Source: Parachlorella kessleri (taxonomy: Eukaryota > Chlorophyta > Trebouxiophyceae > Chlorellales > Chlorellaceae). From it: DNA of 33,280 nt. The position numbers and the translations under genes were made by a program. Within the stretch, counting starts at the first letter, position 1. Each line of letters starts with the position of its first letter. The notes below the pieces were generated by a model that was not told the origin of the DNA, did not search any database, and was given only the letters and a program-made list of their open reading frames with translations. Where the stretch lies: assembly GCA_001598975.1 (NCBI GenBank), contig BBXU01000332.1, positions 1 through 33,280 of the forward strand, in the 5' to 3' direction. This document shows positions 1-11,113 of this stretch, piece after piece.

Positions 1-4
1 TTAC

Positions 5-838
5 CACACTGCTGATATTGGCAACCACGGTACCCGACTCGCCACCGATGAGCCCCGCCTTCTTCAGCTGCTGGGTGAAGAGGAAGGGCCCGATGGTGTT
101 CGTCTGCAAGTCAGGAGTAGCAGCACAGCGAGCAGTGAGTCAATCACTATGGACGGGGAACTGGAAAGCAAGACTGACGAGCAGGTTGTTCAACTGAAAG
201 CCAGCGCAGATGCTGGGCTGACTGACGCATCCGCTTTCCGGGCTTGGCTTGTGGACCACCTTAGCTTGTGGGCAACCGGTACTATGGTCGGTCTTGACTG
301 CACAGAGTCACCCAGCAGCAGTGCTGCCGTCTTCCTCGACAAAAGGAAGCTTGTACCCAGGCATGCAGGCCACCTGAAAGAGAGCTCCTGAAGCTCCTTC
401 TCAGTAACATCCTCGTACGCCCGCAACTCCCCGAGGATTCCTGCGTTGTTGATGACCACCTGCAGACATTGATAGTCACGGTCTGTGCAGAGCGAAGGTA
501 CAGCAGTGTTTCCGTGGGCACCAGTCGCAGCTGGCACGCAGATCAAACAAACCCTTGATGCAAGGCTTGTTGCTCCGTCAACTCACATCCAGGTGATCAT
601 ATCCTGCTTTCTTTATCTCCTCAGCGGTGCCGGCGAAGGTTGAGGGGTGGTTCACGTCCAGCTTCACGATGTGAAGGCGGTCGGCGTTCTGGCTGGCCAG
701 TTGCTTGAGCTGGCTGCAACTGTCAACGTTCCTAACCGTAGCTATCACTGTGCTACCTTTCGCCAAAAGGTCAGTCACCAACTGGAAACCAATGCCTCGA
801 CCTCCACCCGTAACAAGGAAAACTTTCCCGTCAGTCAT
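5..838 (-). CDS. SDR1: sniffer/C-factor-like short-chain dehydrogenase, partial, possible frameshift
   Basis: Three exons are visible: 838-587, 459-374 and 103-5; the rest lies beyond the left edge. The start ATG at 838 gives MTDGKVFLVTGGGRGIG, a Rossmann cofactor motif TGxxxGxG. Exon 2 carries VVINNAGILGE (the NNAG motif). Exon 3 runs from TNTIGPFLFTQQLKKAGLIG to NISSV, ending at a GTAA donor. The family reduces carbonyl compounds using NADP(H), probably in the cytosol; the substrate is unknown. Intron positions match SDR2 to SDR4. Oddity: exon 2 is 86 nt, while the paralogous exon is 84 nt in all three other genes. The two extra bases, a CT repeat just before the CAG|GTGG donor, put exon 3 out of frame. 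The only in-phase alternative donor I see is a weak GCATGC. No TATA box like that of its paralogues is visible upstream. It may be a decaying copy, an unusual splice, or a sequence error. Confidence 0.8.
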
Positions 839-1698
839 TGTGACAGAGTGTGGGAGAAGCAACTTAGCTGTGAGTAGGGTAGATGAAAGCTGACACAATC
901 CTGACCAGCCGGTATCATTGGCGGCCAGGCGCTAAGCATCAGCAATGGTGCCGTCACCGATGTATCATGACGTCTCCTTGCGCCAGCTGTCCCCCACCCC
1001 TGGGGACGCCGCCACAACATCAGCCAGCACCAGCAGCTCAGGGTGCACGGGCCGCCCTCATGCAGTTATGCGCCTGCCTCGGGGGTTGGACAGCAGAGCT
1101 TGGCCTGAGGAAGCAGGGCTTATGAGCCCTGTGCGGGGAAGGGGGGGGGGGTAACGCTGTGAACAGGCTGTAACTGAAGTTGGTGAGGGTCCAAGTGAGG
1201 GAAATAGAAAGACTGCCAGGTGGGCTGGTCATAGCCAACGACGCCAACAGACCAAACACCCATGGGCTTCCAGGTGAGGTCCAGGCCAACCCGTTCTCAG
1301 GTTAGCTGAAGGTATTAGTCATCGCCTCTGTTACAGACTTGAAGCATCCAGTGCTGACTCCGACTGCTGGGATGCTACCTGGACAGCGCACACCGACTAG
1401 AAAAGCAGTTCAGGTGTACGCCCAGTACGTGACTATTGTACAAAAACGCAAATGAAGGTATGCGTAGACACTCATCAGCAGGGTACTGAGTGAATGGCGC
1501 ACTGTAGAGGCGCAACTATGACAGTTCTACAAAGCGTGTGTATCATGTGGAAGCCTCTGTCAAAATTACGACAACCTTAGGCACCCTTGCATCACGGTAA
1601 AGCCGATCACACCACCAGGGTCGGCTACATTCCAAAGCCAGCAGGAGCACACTACCAAGGCAGTAGGGCCTAGCGCTGGTCAAAGCCGCATGCATACG
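839..1698. other. Spacer between SDR2 3' end and SDR1 start
   Basis: No coding exon is recognised here. The left part should hold the SDR1 promoter, but I see no TATA box like those of SDR2 and SDR3. The right part is SDR2 3' untranslated DNA: TTACA at 1331-1335 reads as the chlorophyte poly(A) signal TGTAA on the minus strand. A run of 11 G lies at 1141-1151. The stretches at about 1170-1200 and 1420-1500 resemble 4840-4860 and 5124-5220 downstream of SDR3, so they belong to the tandem duplication unit. Confidence 0.5.
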
Positions 1699-3899
1699 CT
1701 ACCATGGGAGCGGCTGCCCATCGTAGTTGTAGAAGGTTCCGTGCAGGTCCTTGCCGCTCTCCAGCACTGCGGGCAACAAGAAAGCGGCCCCAGTTAGTCA
1801 TCTCCTGCTGCAATGTGGTGGTGTCTGGTCCAAGCTATGCTCATATCAGGACGGTCCAACACAAGCAGCAACCCACAATCTCGTTGTACACATGCTGACC
1901 ACTGAGTTACTATGGGCACCAGAGGCCTATCCTGGCTACCCTGCTGGCCCAGGTAGCCAGGACATTGCTCCCCAGCACCGCCCCCTTGTTGCCCCAGCCT
2001 GACTACAACGTGCAGCAAGCTCGCCGGGTGCAACAGGGCGGCATGCTGGCTGTAAGAGCAGCGGCAGTGGTAACAACACACAAGCCCGCAGGGAGAGCAG
2101 ACGCTATAGGCTGGCTGCAGTTACGTCGGCAGTGTTGGCGGAACCCCGGGTGTGCACATACCGCTCAGAATGCCTTTGACGCTCTCCTCCACAGTGATGT
2201 GCCCATCGCCCTTGTTCATTTCTGTCATCACATAGCCTGCAGACAGCACACAAAGCAGCTGTTCGCGTACAGTGCTGTGAAGGGTGCGAGAAGGAGCGAC
2301 TCCTCCAGCGACCTGGCGCATGTCAAATAGTGAAAGGGACGACCTGCTTCCCTAGGGCCTGCCCCTGGGCTAGGCATAGCCTGGCTGTCACAACACTGTG
2401 TCGACCCAGCAGGCAATGCCAGGGGTGCGTGACTGGGAGATAGCATGCCAGATGATATGAGAACAGCTGTAAAAAAGTACCTGCCCAGCCCTGGGTACCC
2501 ACCTGGGTGGATGGCCACCACAGCCACGTTGTCCTTGGCCAGGGCGGTATCCAGGTGCTTAGTCACTGCAGCAAGGTAAAAAAACAGGACAGCTGGGACC
2601 CTGTTCCCAGGCAAGAGGCGCCCCATGCCGTGCAAGCTGTAATGGTGGCCCATGGAAGGCAAGCTTGAAGGGTGCTCTGAGTGAGCAGAGGATGCAAAGC
2701 ATGCACAGCACGCCAAGCATTGCATACCGAGGAAGTGAAGAGAAGCACATTGCTGTGGACTGGGACATGGGCAACTCACATATGTTGAGGGCAGCCTTGG
2801 AGGCCCGGTACTCAAACCCGGTCCAGCCGGGGAAGATGTTAGCCCCAATCGAGCCGAGCTGCAGCAGCGGCAAGCAAAACAGGTTGCAACTACTCCATCT
2901 GGTGGCAAGCTTTGCAGTGGGCAACCTTACAGCCATTTAACACAGCCAAACAGCTGCTTGGTTGAAAGGGTGACAGGTGTGCTGAGAGCTACACGACTGC
3001 CCAGCAGGAGGAGGGCCAGGAACGGAGTGTATGTAGCACATGCAGAGCAATGAGGGTACACATGTTTGGGCACAGAACGCGTGCAAGGACAACTCACAAC
3101 GCTGGTGATGTTGACAATCACGGTGCCCGGTTGGCCAATGAGGCCCGTCTTCTTCAGCTCTTGGGTGAGCAGGAAAGGCCCAATCGTGTTGGTCTGCAAG
3201 GCAATGGGAACACCAACAGTCAGTCCGCAGTGCCCTGGGTAGGCAGTCACTGACAAAGTCAAGCTGGGAAGACTGTGGTACCAGGCAGAGAGGCAGGGCG
3301 CCGCGTCTTTATGGAAGCAGGTGTGCACAGGAAACGTGTTATATCCACAGCGGCACACCCACAGAGTGTGCTGGCAAAAGCTGACTGCCCACCTGGTAGA
3401 CGTCACGAAGAACCTGCTCAGTGACCTCCCCCAACGGTTTGACCTCTCCCAGGACTCCGGCGTTGTTGATAACCACCTGCGAGGCAAGCGATGAGGAAGC
3501 TAGGCGCGTGCACGCAAAGTAGCCAGAAACCTGACAGCGGCTACTGGTGCCAGAGGGAAGGTGCAGACACGCCTTGCAAGCAAGCCGGTGACAGGTGAAC
3601 TCATCATAGCATTCCACCATTGCCAACAAAGAGTGCAACCTACTCACATCTAGGTGAGGGAACCCTGCCTTCTTGATCTGGTCGGTTGTGCTGACGAAAG
3701 TCGAGGGTTGGTTCACGTCCAGCTTCACAATGTGTAGGCGGCCGGCGTGCTGGCTAGCCAGGTCCTTTAGCTGGCTGGCGTTGTCTGGGTCCCTGGCTGT
3801 TGCAATAACCGTCTGGCCCTTGCCAACGAGACTGGTCACCAAGCTCAGCCCAATCCCGCGGCTGGCCCCAGTGACAAAATAGACTTTTGTGGTAGCCAT
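1699..3899 (-). CDS. SDR2: sniffer/C-factor-like short-chain dehydrogenase/reductase
   Basis: Seven exons, 3899-3648, 3476-3393, 3193-3098, 2858-2780, 2565-2503, 2236-2162 and 1766-1699, join in phase to 717 nt, coding for 238 aa, a normal length for a classical SDR. The cofactor motif TGASRGIG is near residues 10-17, NNAG at 88-91, a catalytic-Ser region in NITSVLGSIG around 140-149, and the active-site pair Y161/K165 in FEYRASKAALN. The C-terminal half has AIHPG, TEMN and ITVEES, then ends FYNYDGQPLPW, typical of the sniffer-like carbonyl reductase and C-factor group. It probably reduces small carbonyl compounds with NADPH; the substrate is unknown. It is the middle member of a same-strand array. 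The start is the first ATG downstream of a TATA box at about 4000-4007. Where SDR3 and SDR4 have GYVRT, this copy has GYVMT. Confidence 0.92.
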
Positions 3900-3989
3900 G
3901 GTACTAGCAAACAAGATGGTTGGTGACAGGATAAGCTTAGGCTGCGACAGGAGTGAATTAAGTTGAAGCTTGGCAGTTAAAATGCACCC

Positions 3990-4010
3990 AGAAAGCTGAT
4001 ATATATAGGG
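3990..4010 (-). promoter_or_regulatory. TATA box of SDR2
   Basis: The minus strand reads CCTATATATATCAG about 100 bp upstream of the ATG at 3899. The same arrangement is present upstream of SDR3, inside a conserved block that also contains a GCGCGCGC-rich element (about 4058-4067 here). This supports a functional core promoter. Confidence 0.65.
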
Positions 4011-4748
4011 GCAGCACTGAGCAGGGGCTGTCACCCCATGGGTGTGCTTTACAAGTTGCGCGCGCTCGAGCTGCCGTCATCCGATGGTCAGCATTTCCAG
4101 TGGTTGTTCCAGACGCCTGAGCAAGCTCCCAGGACCACCGTGTTGTACTCAGCGCCCGGCGTCGGTGCGCCGCTTCTTGAGTCTGAGCGATCTTCAACAT
4201 GATGGGGATCTCATGGGCAAGACTTGCGGTGATACTGTACGAAAACCCGTCCCCAAGGACGCCGGGCCTCCGAAGAAGGGCAGGCCGCGACGTCATGACA
4301 TCAAGCCACACCTGGCTTTCCACGTTGGGTCGGCTGGCTGCGTCCTTGTGTCCATCAGGTCACAGCACCTTCTGACCCACTGGTGCACCGCGCGCGGCAA
4401 CTCCTACCAAGGATCTCCTAGAGAGCTCTAGAGAGATTGCTCTGCTGCATCCAGAACTGTCCGTGCATGCGCAAGTGCTTGCCCGGCATCAGCTATCAGC
4501 GGCAGCCCGGGAGGCAACCAAGTGGGCTGGCAGAGGAGTGCTTGTAGGCTAAGAACTATAACAGCGACTGCCAGGGATGGATTGTGCGATTGCTGCCTGT
4601 GACCAGTATCCACCATACATCTGCCACTGATGAAAAGGGTACCTTGACTGAAGGTGCGCTCCAGCACCCCGCCGTTTACATGGAGAGACATCATAGTTAA
4701 GCAATAGAGCTGCAGGAGAGTCTGGTCAAGTCCAAACAGCGTACCCCA

Positions 4749-4818
4749 TGGTGGGTGGGTGGGTGGGTGGGTGTGTGTGTGGTCGGGGGGGTCCTGGCAG
4801 GGGGCGGGGGCCGGCGGC
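4749..4818 (+). repeat. GTGG/GT microsatellite and G-run tract
   Basis: GTGG is repeated several times, then GT repeats, then runs of seven, five and five G on the plus strand. The tract lies in the 3' flank of SDR3. SDR2's flank has a G11 run at 1141-1151 in the equivalent place. Such runs could form a G-quadruplex on the non-transcribed strand or simply be unstable simple sequence. Confidence 0.8.
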
Positions 4819-5377
4819 TTTACGTTCAGGCTATCACTCAGAGTTGGTGAGGGTCCCAGACAGGCACTACCAGGTGAGGTTAAGCGATGCGACCAAGTGG
4901 ATTGCCAATGGGCATGGCCAAGGAAGGCCACAGGGGAAGAATATGCATGGCTAGCAGGTAAGACCTTGCTAGGCCTACAGGTACCTGTGCGCAGGGTAGC
5001 TGGAGACATACTCATGCCAGCTATTACACTTAAAGCAACGCAGTCCCAAGTCCCATGTCTGCCACCGTTAAAAGTCAGTAGTCTACAAGTGGAAAAAAAT
5101 TAGTTAAGAACCGAGTGCAGCAGCATGCCCAGTAAGTGGCTATTGTACAAAGGCGCTGGGCAAATGAAGGTATATACGCTGAGACATCCATCAGCAGGGC
5201 ACTGAGCCAATGGCGCACAGCAGAGGTGCTAGTGCAGTACTAACATACCACAGACATATTGTTTAGCAGCCTCTGGCAGGGTCGCAACAGTTCCACCACC
5301 CCATTCCACAGTAAAAGCCAACGACACGTGTGGTACACCATCAGGGTCCTAGTGCTGGTCAAGGCTGCATAGCCACG

Positions 5378-7667
5378 CTACCAAGGTAGCGGCTGACCAT
5401 CATAGCTGTAAAAAGTTCCGTGAAGGTCCTTGCCGCTCTCCAACACTGCAGGCAGCAAAGAAACAGCCTGAGTTAGTCATCTCGTCTCTCAGCAGCATGG
5501 TCGTGGGGCGGTCCACTCTCGGGCCAGTGTAGGCTCTCCCCAAGCCTGCACATTCAAACTGTTCTGCTGCCATGTGTTGACCCCCGGTGCAGGCTTGAGT
5601 CTGTCAGAACTGCTCGTTACGTGCTGCATCTTATAGCATGTTGCCCCAGCTTTCTTCACAACACACAGCAAGGCGGCCGAGAGTGTCTGTGCTGCAGGCT
5701 GGTAGCCAAGGTGACCGCAGTGCAAGCACAAGGACCTCCCAGCACAGACAGATGCTATATGCTGGCGGCAAATGCCAATTTGCAAAGGCGTCGGCAATGT
5801 TGGCAACAGATCCCCAGGTGTGCACGTACCGTCTAAAACGCCCTTCACACTCTCTTCCACAGTGATGTGACCATCCTTGTTCATTTCGGTCCTCACATAG
5901 CCTGCATAGGGGAGACACAGCAGCTGTCAGCGCACATAGCACTCGTTTGATGGGTGGCGAAAGGCGCCTCCTCCAGCTTCCTAGCGCAGGTCAGTAAGCA
6001 CAATGTACGGCCTGCTTTCCTAGGGCTGCAGTAAGGGTAGGCGTAGCCCAGCTATCCCAACCATCTCCAGACCCAGCACACACTGCCAGAGGTGTGTACC
6101 AGAGATGTAGCACGCCACAAGAAGGAAGCATTCCCAGAGGCCTGCTGCTCAGCCATAATTGCGCACCTGGATGGATGGCAGCGACTGCTACATTCTCCTT
6201 AGCCAAGGCAGTATCCAGGTGCTTGGTCACTGCAGGGAGAAGGACAGTCGAAACATCAACATAGGCACAAAGCCTCTTGCCAGGTGGGTTGTAACCGCGG
6301 CCCCATCCAAGGCAAGCTGACCCGAAAAAGCACAGTGGAGACAGCACAACGCAGCACAGCCACTGGAGGCAGTGAGGGGAACTACACCGCTGTGGACTGG
6401 GACATGGGCAACTCACATATGTTGAGGGCAGCCTTGGAGGCGCGGTACTCAAACCCGGGCCAGCCGGGGAAGATGTTAGCCTCAATCGAGCCGAGCTGCA
6501 GCAGCAGCAACAGCAGCAGCAAGCAGAGCACGTGGTCGTCACGCCATCAGTGGGGCAAACTTTGCAGTGAGCCCTCGCAGCCATTTCACGTTGCCAAGCA
6601 GCTGCCCAATTCACAAAAGGTGACAGGTGTGCTGTGAGCCGCACGGCTGCCCCGGCAGGAGGAAGGCCAGCAGAGGAGGGCATCTAGCACGACTCCGAGC
6701 CTGGAGGGTGCACATGTGTGGGCACAGGATGGGTGCAAGGACAACTTACGACGCTGCTAATGTTGAGGACCACAGTGCCCGGTTGCCCGATGAGGCCTGC
6801 CTTCTTGAGCTCTTGGGTAAACAGGAAAGGCCCGATCGTGTTGGTCTGCATGGGGATCGGAACCAGCACACCAACAGTCAGTCCGCGTTGGCTGTGTCTT
6901 GTACGAGCAGTCAAGCAGGGGTTGCTGTGCCAACAGGCAGAGGCAGGGCGCAGAGTCTAGTCTTGTCTACCAGCGTACCGTCACGTGACCATGCTATCGT
7001 GAGTCCCCCGGCGGTCCCAGGGCGCAAAGGGCGACCAAGCACACTGTGGCACAATGTTGGATGTTCTGACAAGCAGGTGTCCATGGACCGCAATGGAGAA
7101 TATTAACTTGGGCATCCTAGAGTGTGCTGTCAGGAGTTGACTGCCCACCTGATAGACGTCATGAAGCACTTGCTCGGTGACCTCCCCCAGGGGCTTAACC
7201 TCTCCCAGGACTCCGGCATTGTTGATGACCACCTGCAGGAAGAGTAATTAAAGGAGCTAGGCGCGTGCTCGACAGGTGAGTATTGCATGGGAGCCAGACG
7301 TACCTGCAACACAGGTGTCAATGGCACCAGGGCACAGGGGGAAGTCAAGCAAGACGGCGAGTGTTCTCAGGAACCACCCCCACACAACCCATGTACAAAA
7401 GCCCACCCAACTCACGTCCAGGTGGTGGAACCCCGCCTTCTTGATCTGGTCAGTTGTGCTGGCAAATGTCGAGGGCTGGCTCACGTCCAGCTTGACAATG
7501 TGGAGGCGGCTGGCATTCTGGCTGGCCAGGTCCTTAAGCTGGCTGGCGTTGTCTGGGTCCCTGGCCGTTGCAACGACCGTCTGGCCCTTGCCAACGAGAC
7601 TGGAAACCAACGTAAGCCCGATCCCGCGGCTGGCCCCCGTGACAAGATAGACTTTGGTGTCAGCCAT
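5378..7667 (-). CDS. SDR3: sniffer/C-factor-like short-chain dehydrogenase/reductase
   Basis: Seven exons, 7667-7416, 7232-7149, 6845-6750, 6495-6417, 6229-6167, 5901-5830 and 5445-5378, join to 714 nt and 237 aa. Exon 1 differs from SDR2 at about 10 of 84 residues. Motifs: TGASRGIG near 10-17, NNAG at 88-91, NISSV at the end of exon 3, and Y161/K165 in FEYRASKAALN. It ends SYDGQPLPW. It is one residue shorter than SDR2 because it has NKDGHI instead of NKGDGHI. One oddity is GSIEAN where SDR2 has GSIGAN, just before the active-site Tyr. Role: NADP(H)-linked carbonyl reduction by family; substrate unknown. All intron phases match SDR2. Confidence 0.92.
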
Positions 7668-8771
7668 GGTGCTAGCAAACAAGATGTCTGGTGACAGGCT
7701 TAGGTTGGGCTGACACAGGAGTGAGTTTATTTGTAGCTTGGCGGTTGAAATGCGCCTAGGAAGCCGATGTATATAGAGGCAGCACTGAGCGGGGGGGTGT
7801 CAACCCATGGTGTGCTTTACCAGTTGCGCGCGCTCGAGCTGCGGTGACCCCATCCGTCATCCCTTGGTCAGCCATACCAGTGGTTGTACAGACGCCTGAG
7901 CAAGCTCACAGGACCATCGTGCTGTACACAGATCGTGGGTACAACATGATGTCAGATGTCAGGCAGCGGCATACAAGACGTTCGTTTCTGGATCAGATGT
8001 CCGGCAGGAAGCAGGGCCTCCGAAGCAGTGCAAGCCGTGCTGTCATGATATCATGAAGCTATGAGCCGCACCTGGCTTCCGGCTTGTAGGCTGGCTGCTT
8101 TGGTTCAGCTTGTGGGCCGGCTGGCTACGTTCGCTGTCTGTTAGGTTACAGCTCCTTCTGGAATCGATGCATCCCCAGCTGCAAGACCAGTTAGTCTGGT
8201 CCAGATGCTGCTGGATCAAGTGAGGACGAAGGGATGTGCCAGGGCTGGGAAGCGATCAAGTGGGCTGGCAGAGGGGTGCTTGTGAACATTATTGCAGCAA
8301 GTGCCAGTTGTGGATTGTGCTGTTGGAGCCTGTGACAGCTGACCCACCGTACATTTGTCACTGTGACAAGGGTAACCTCAACTGAGAGTGCCTCGGTGAG
8401 TTGGGGGTATTTTGCACCTGGCGATTACAGGGGGAGAGAATTTCACAGCCATGAAATTAGGTTGCAGGATAGTCTACTCACGTCTAACAGCGTAACGCTA
8501 TGTTGCCATGCTGCAGCGCTGTTACCATGCTGCAAAAGAATGAGTGCCACGCAAGTGGGACACCATATGCCTGAGACATAGTTGTACAGCCTCACAAGGT
8601 CAAAAAGACACAGGTGGCACACAACCGAGAGCCACACAAGAATATCACTCAGAACGCTATGGAAAGAGGCGGACTGCATTCCAAGGAAGAGGTCAATATA
8701 AGAAGCCGATTGTGGGCCGCGCCCTAGTGGGTTTTCATTCATTTGGCATGGCTGACCCTCCTTCTGTCCCG
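7668..8771. other. Spacer between SDR4 3' end and SDR3 start
   Basis: The part next to SDR3 (7668 to about 8165) is the promoter block shared with SDR2. The stretch 8250-8385 repeats 4510-4660. Towards SDR4 the sequence is 3' flank, with minus-strand TGTAA signals near 8425 and 8145. No exon or RNA gene is recognised. Confidence 0.5.
7766..7780 (-). promoter_or_regulatory. TATA box of SDR3
   Basis: The minus strand reads CTCTATATACATCGG about 105 bp upstream of the ATG at 7667. Its position and flanking sequence match the SDR2 promoter, including the GCGCGCGCAACT element further upstream. Confidence 0.65.
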
Positions 8772-11113
8772 CTACCACTCCACCTGGTCCCCGGTGTAGT
8801 TCCAGAAGCCGCGAAGGTCGTTGCCGCTCTCCAGCACTGCAGGAAAGGGAGGAACAGGAAGCCCAGTCAGCTCGCCTACTAGTACCGCTAATGATTGCCT
8901 GGCGACCGCCGAACGCTTCTTGACCACTACTTGGCACGAAAGCACTGGTCGCAGTGGAGGAAATGAAAAGAACGTTGGGAGACCAACAGCTCAGAGGTGG
9001 TCCAGCAGCAAATAGACATCAGCCACAGTTGCAGAAGCGGGGCAAGACGCAGGGATGAGGCAGACGGAAAAATCAGATGGCCACGGTGCCACTCACCTTT
9101 GATGATGCCTTGGGCACTCTCCTCCACAGTGATGTCTCCGCTGTTGTTGTTCATGTCGGTGCGGACGTAGCCTGCAGCCATGGGAAAAGACACTGTCAGT
9201 CGTGCATGCTGCTGAAGCTTCAGCCGCGCTGCAAACCTTCCATGCCCTAGCAAAACCCAGCCCACAACTTGATCCCGCAGCGCTTAAGCTGCAGGCCAGC
9301 ACTGCCGCTTGAGAGGAGGCTGGCAGCAGCATAAGGCACAATCGGTGGCTTGGTCAACCGGCTCAACCACCAGCCGGCAGTGACCAACCATGGCACCCAT
9401 GTGACTCTGCCGGCCGCAGCATGCATGTGGAGCAGGGTCCCTAAGAGCAACAATGTGCACAGCCAAGGCTCTCACTTTCATGAGATGTACTAGGGCTCAT
9501 AGCCCGCTAGTGAGTCCACTACTCCACCAGAACGCTAATGCTGCAGGTGCTGAATCCACAGGAACAAACAGACATGGGTGGCATGAGAGGTGCTGTAGCC
9601 CCGAGGCTCACCTGGACTGATGGCGAAAACTGATATGTTGTCCTTGGCCAGAGCGAGGTCCATGTGCTTGGTCACTGCACAGAAGAAGAAACACAGTTGT
9701 CAAACATACATTGCATGTGGGTGCAGTGATGTCAGGGCACCAAGACCGTCACGGCATTGCTCCCTCGAGTACAAAAAGCGCGCTCATATTGCGCAGGGAT
9801 GAGCACTATCCATTTCACTGGCATGTGGAAAACACATGCAGACCAAGGCCACGCTGTCATGACGCGAGTGACCTAAGCCAAACTACACGGAGCTACTTAC
9901 ACATGTTGAGGGCGACCTTGGAGGCTCGGTACTCGAACAGAGGGTAGGCGTCCCAGCCATCTTCAGCGAACTTAATGGACCCCAGCTGCAGCAAACAGAA
10001 GGCCATCCTGTTAGGTTTGTATCATCCAGTGGCGAGGTTTGGGTGTGCACCAACAACGCATGTTCCGTGCAGGAAACATGAAGCTGCTACACTCAGAGAG
10101 TAAGGCCCCAAGCGCCCTGCATGCTCGCTGACACCATCTCTGTCCCTTCATTTTGCCAGAAAGGCACCATATGCATATGGTGTTCTATGAAAGAGGCACA
10201 TAGCAGTGAAGCAAGCATATTTATAAAGCAGAGGCCAATAAACAATAGTATGACACTTACGAGAGTGCTGATGTTGGCGATGATTGTGCCCGGCTGACCG
10301 ATCAGGCCCGCCTTCTTCAGCTGCTGGGTGAACAGGAAAGGTCCAACTGTATTTATCTGCATGACACAGTACCAGCAATGTCAGTCGTATAAGCTTGTCG
10401 TAGTATGGTTGGACCCCAAACTAGAGTACATCTCCCTCCCCATAATCCCCAGCTCCTCCTGAGGGGCAACACCCACCGCCGCTGGCCCCCGCCCCCCTAG
10501 CTTGTATAGCTGCCCTTCCCGACAAATCCCCTGGCATCCCTGAGCTTCCCATCCAGGCGTGTTGAACTGCGTGTGCAGGTCCGCCTCTTTGCTCCTCGGC
10601 AAGTGTAACCAACAGCTCAAGAACAACAGAGTTGTCAAAATTCCGTACCTGGAAAGTCTCTAGCAGGTCCTTCTCTGCAATCTCTTCAAAAGGCTTCAGC
10701 CCGGGGTTGACAGCCGCGTTGTTGATGACGATCTGCGGGGCAGGTAAAAAAGACACTCTGGTCAGGTCAGCACCACAAACAGACCGGAAAGCAAAACAGT
10801 CCTCCCCACTGTAACTATGCAAAGGTTTAAGCACCAAGTCTATGCCGTCACGCAACGCCCAACTCACGTCTAGGTGGCTGATCCCTGCTGCCTTGATCTC
10901 GTCAGTGCTGCCTGGGAAGGTAGAGGAGTCAGCCACATCCAGCCTGACAAGGTGAAGACGACCTCCATGCTCCAAGGCTGTAAGCTTGCTGGCACCATCA
11001 GGGTTTCTGACTGCTGCAACCACGGTAGCGCCCTTCTGAAGGAACTCAGTTGCCAGCTGTAGACCTATACCCCGGCTGGCTCCTGTGATAAGCACGGTCT
11101 GGCTGGCAGTCAT
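8772..11113 (-). CDS. SDR4: diverged sniffer/C-factor-like short-chain dehydrogenase/reductase
   Basis: Seven exons, 11113-10868, 10732-10649, 10356-10261, 9985-9901, 9674-9612, 9171-9097 and 8836-8772, join to 714 nt and 237 aa. Motifs: TGASRGIG near 10-17, a variant NNAA in place of NNAG at 86-89, NISTLGSI around the catalytic-Ser region, and Y161/K165 in LFEYRASKVALN. Compared with SDR2 and SDR3 it lacks two residues in exon 1, has a longer loop (KFAEDGWDAYPL) before the active-site Tyr, AISPG instead of AIHPG, and the C-terminus NYTGDQVEW. It is likely an older paralogue with a different substrate. It is an intact NADP(H)-dependent reductase as far as can be judged. Confidence 0.9.

Larger units (their letters stand above)
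3900..5377. other. Spacer between SDR3 3' end and SDR2 start, duplicated promoter block
   Basis: The 5' leader of SDR2 (about 3900-4000) and the upstream block to about 4420 closely match the sequence upstream of SDR3 (7668 to about 8165). A second matching block is 4510-4660 against 8250-8385, starting with CAAGTGGGCTGGCAGAG. The remainder is SDR3 3' flank, with TGTAA-type poly(A) signals on the minus strand at 5024-5028 and 4676-4680. No conserved coding exon is seen; the open frames here have no recognisable domains and are read as chance. Confidence 0.55.
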
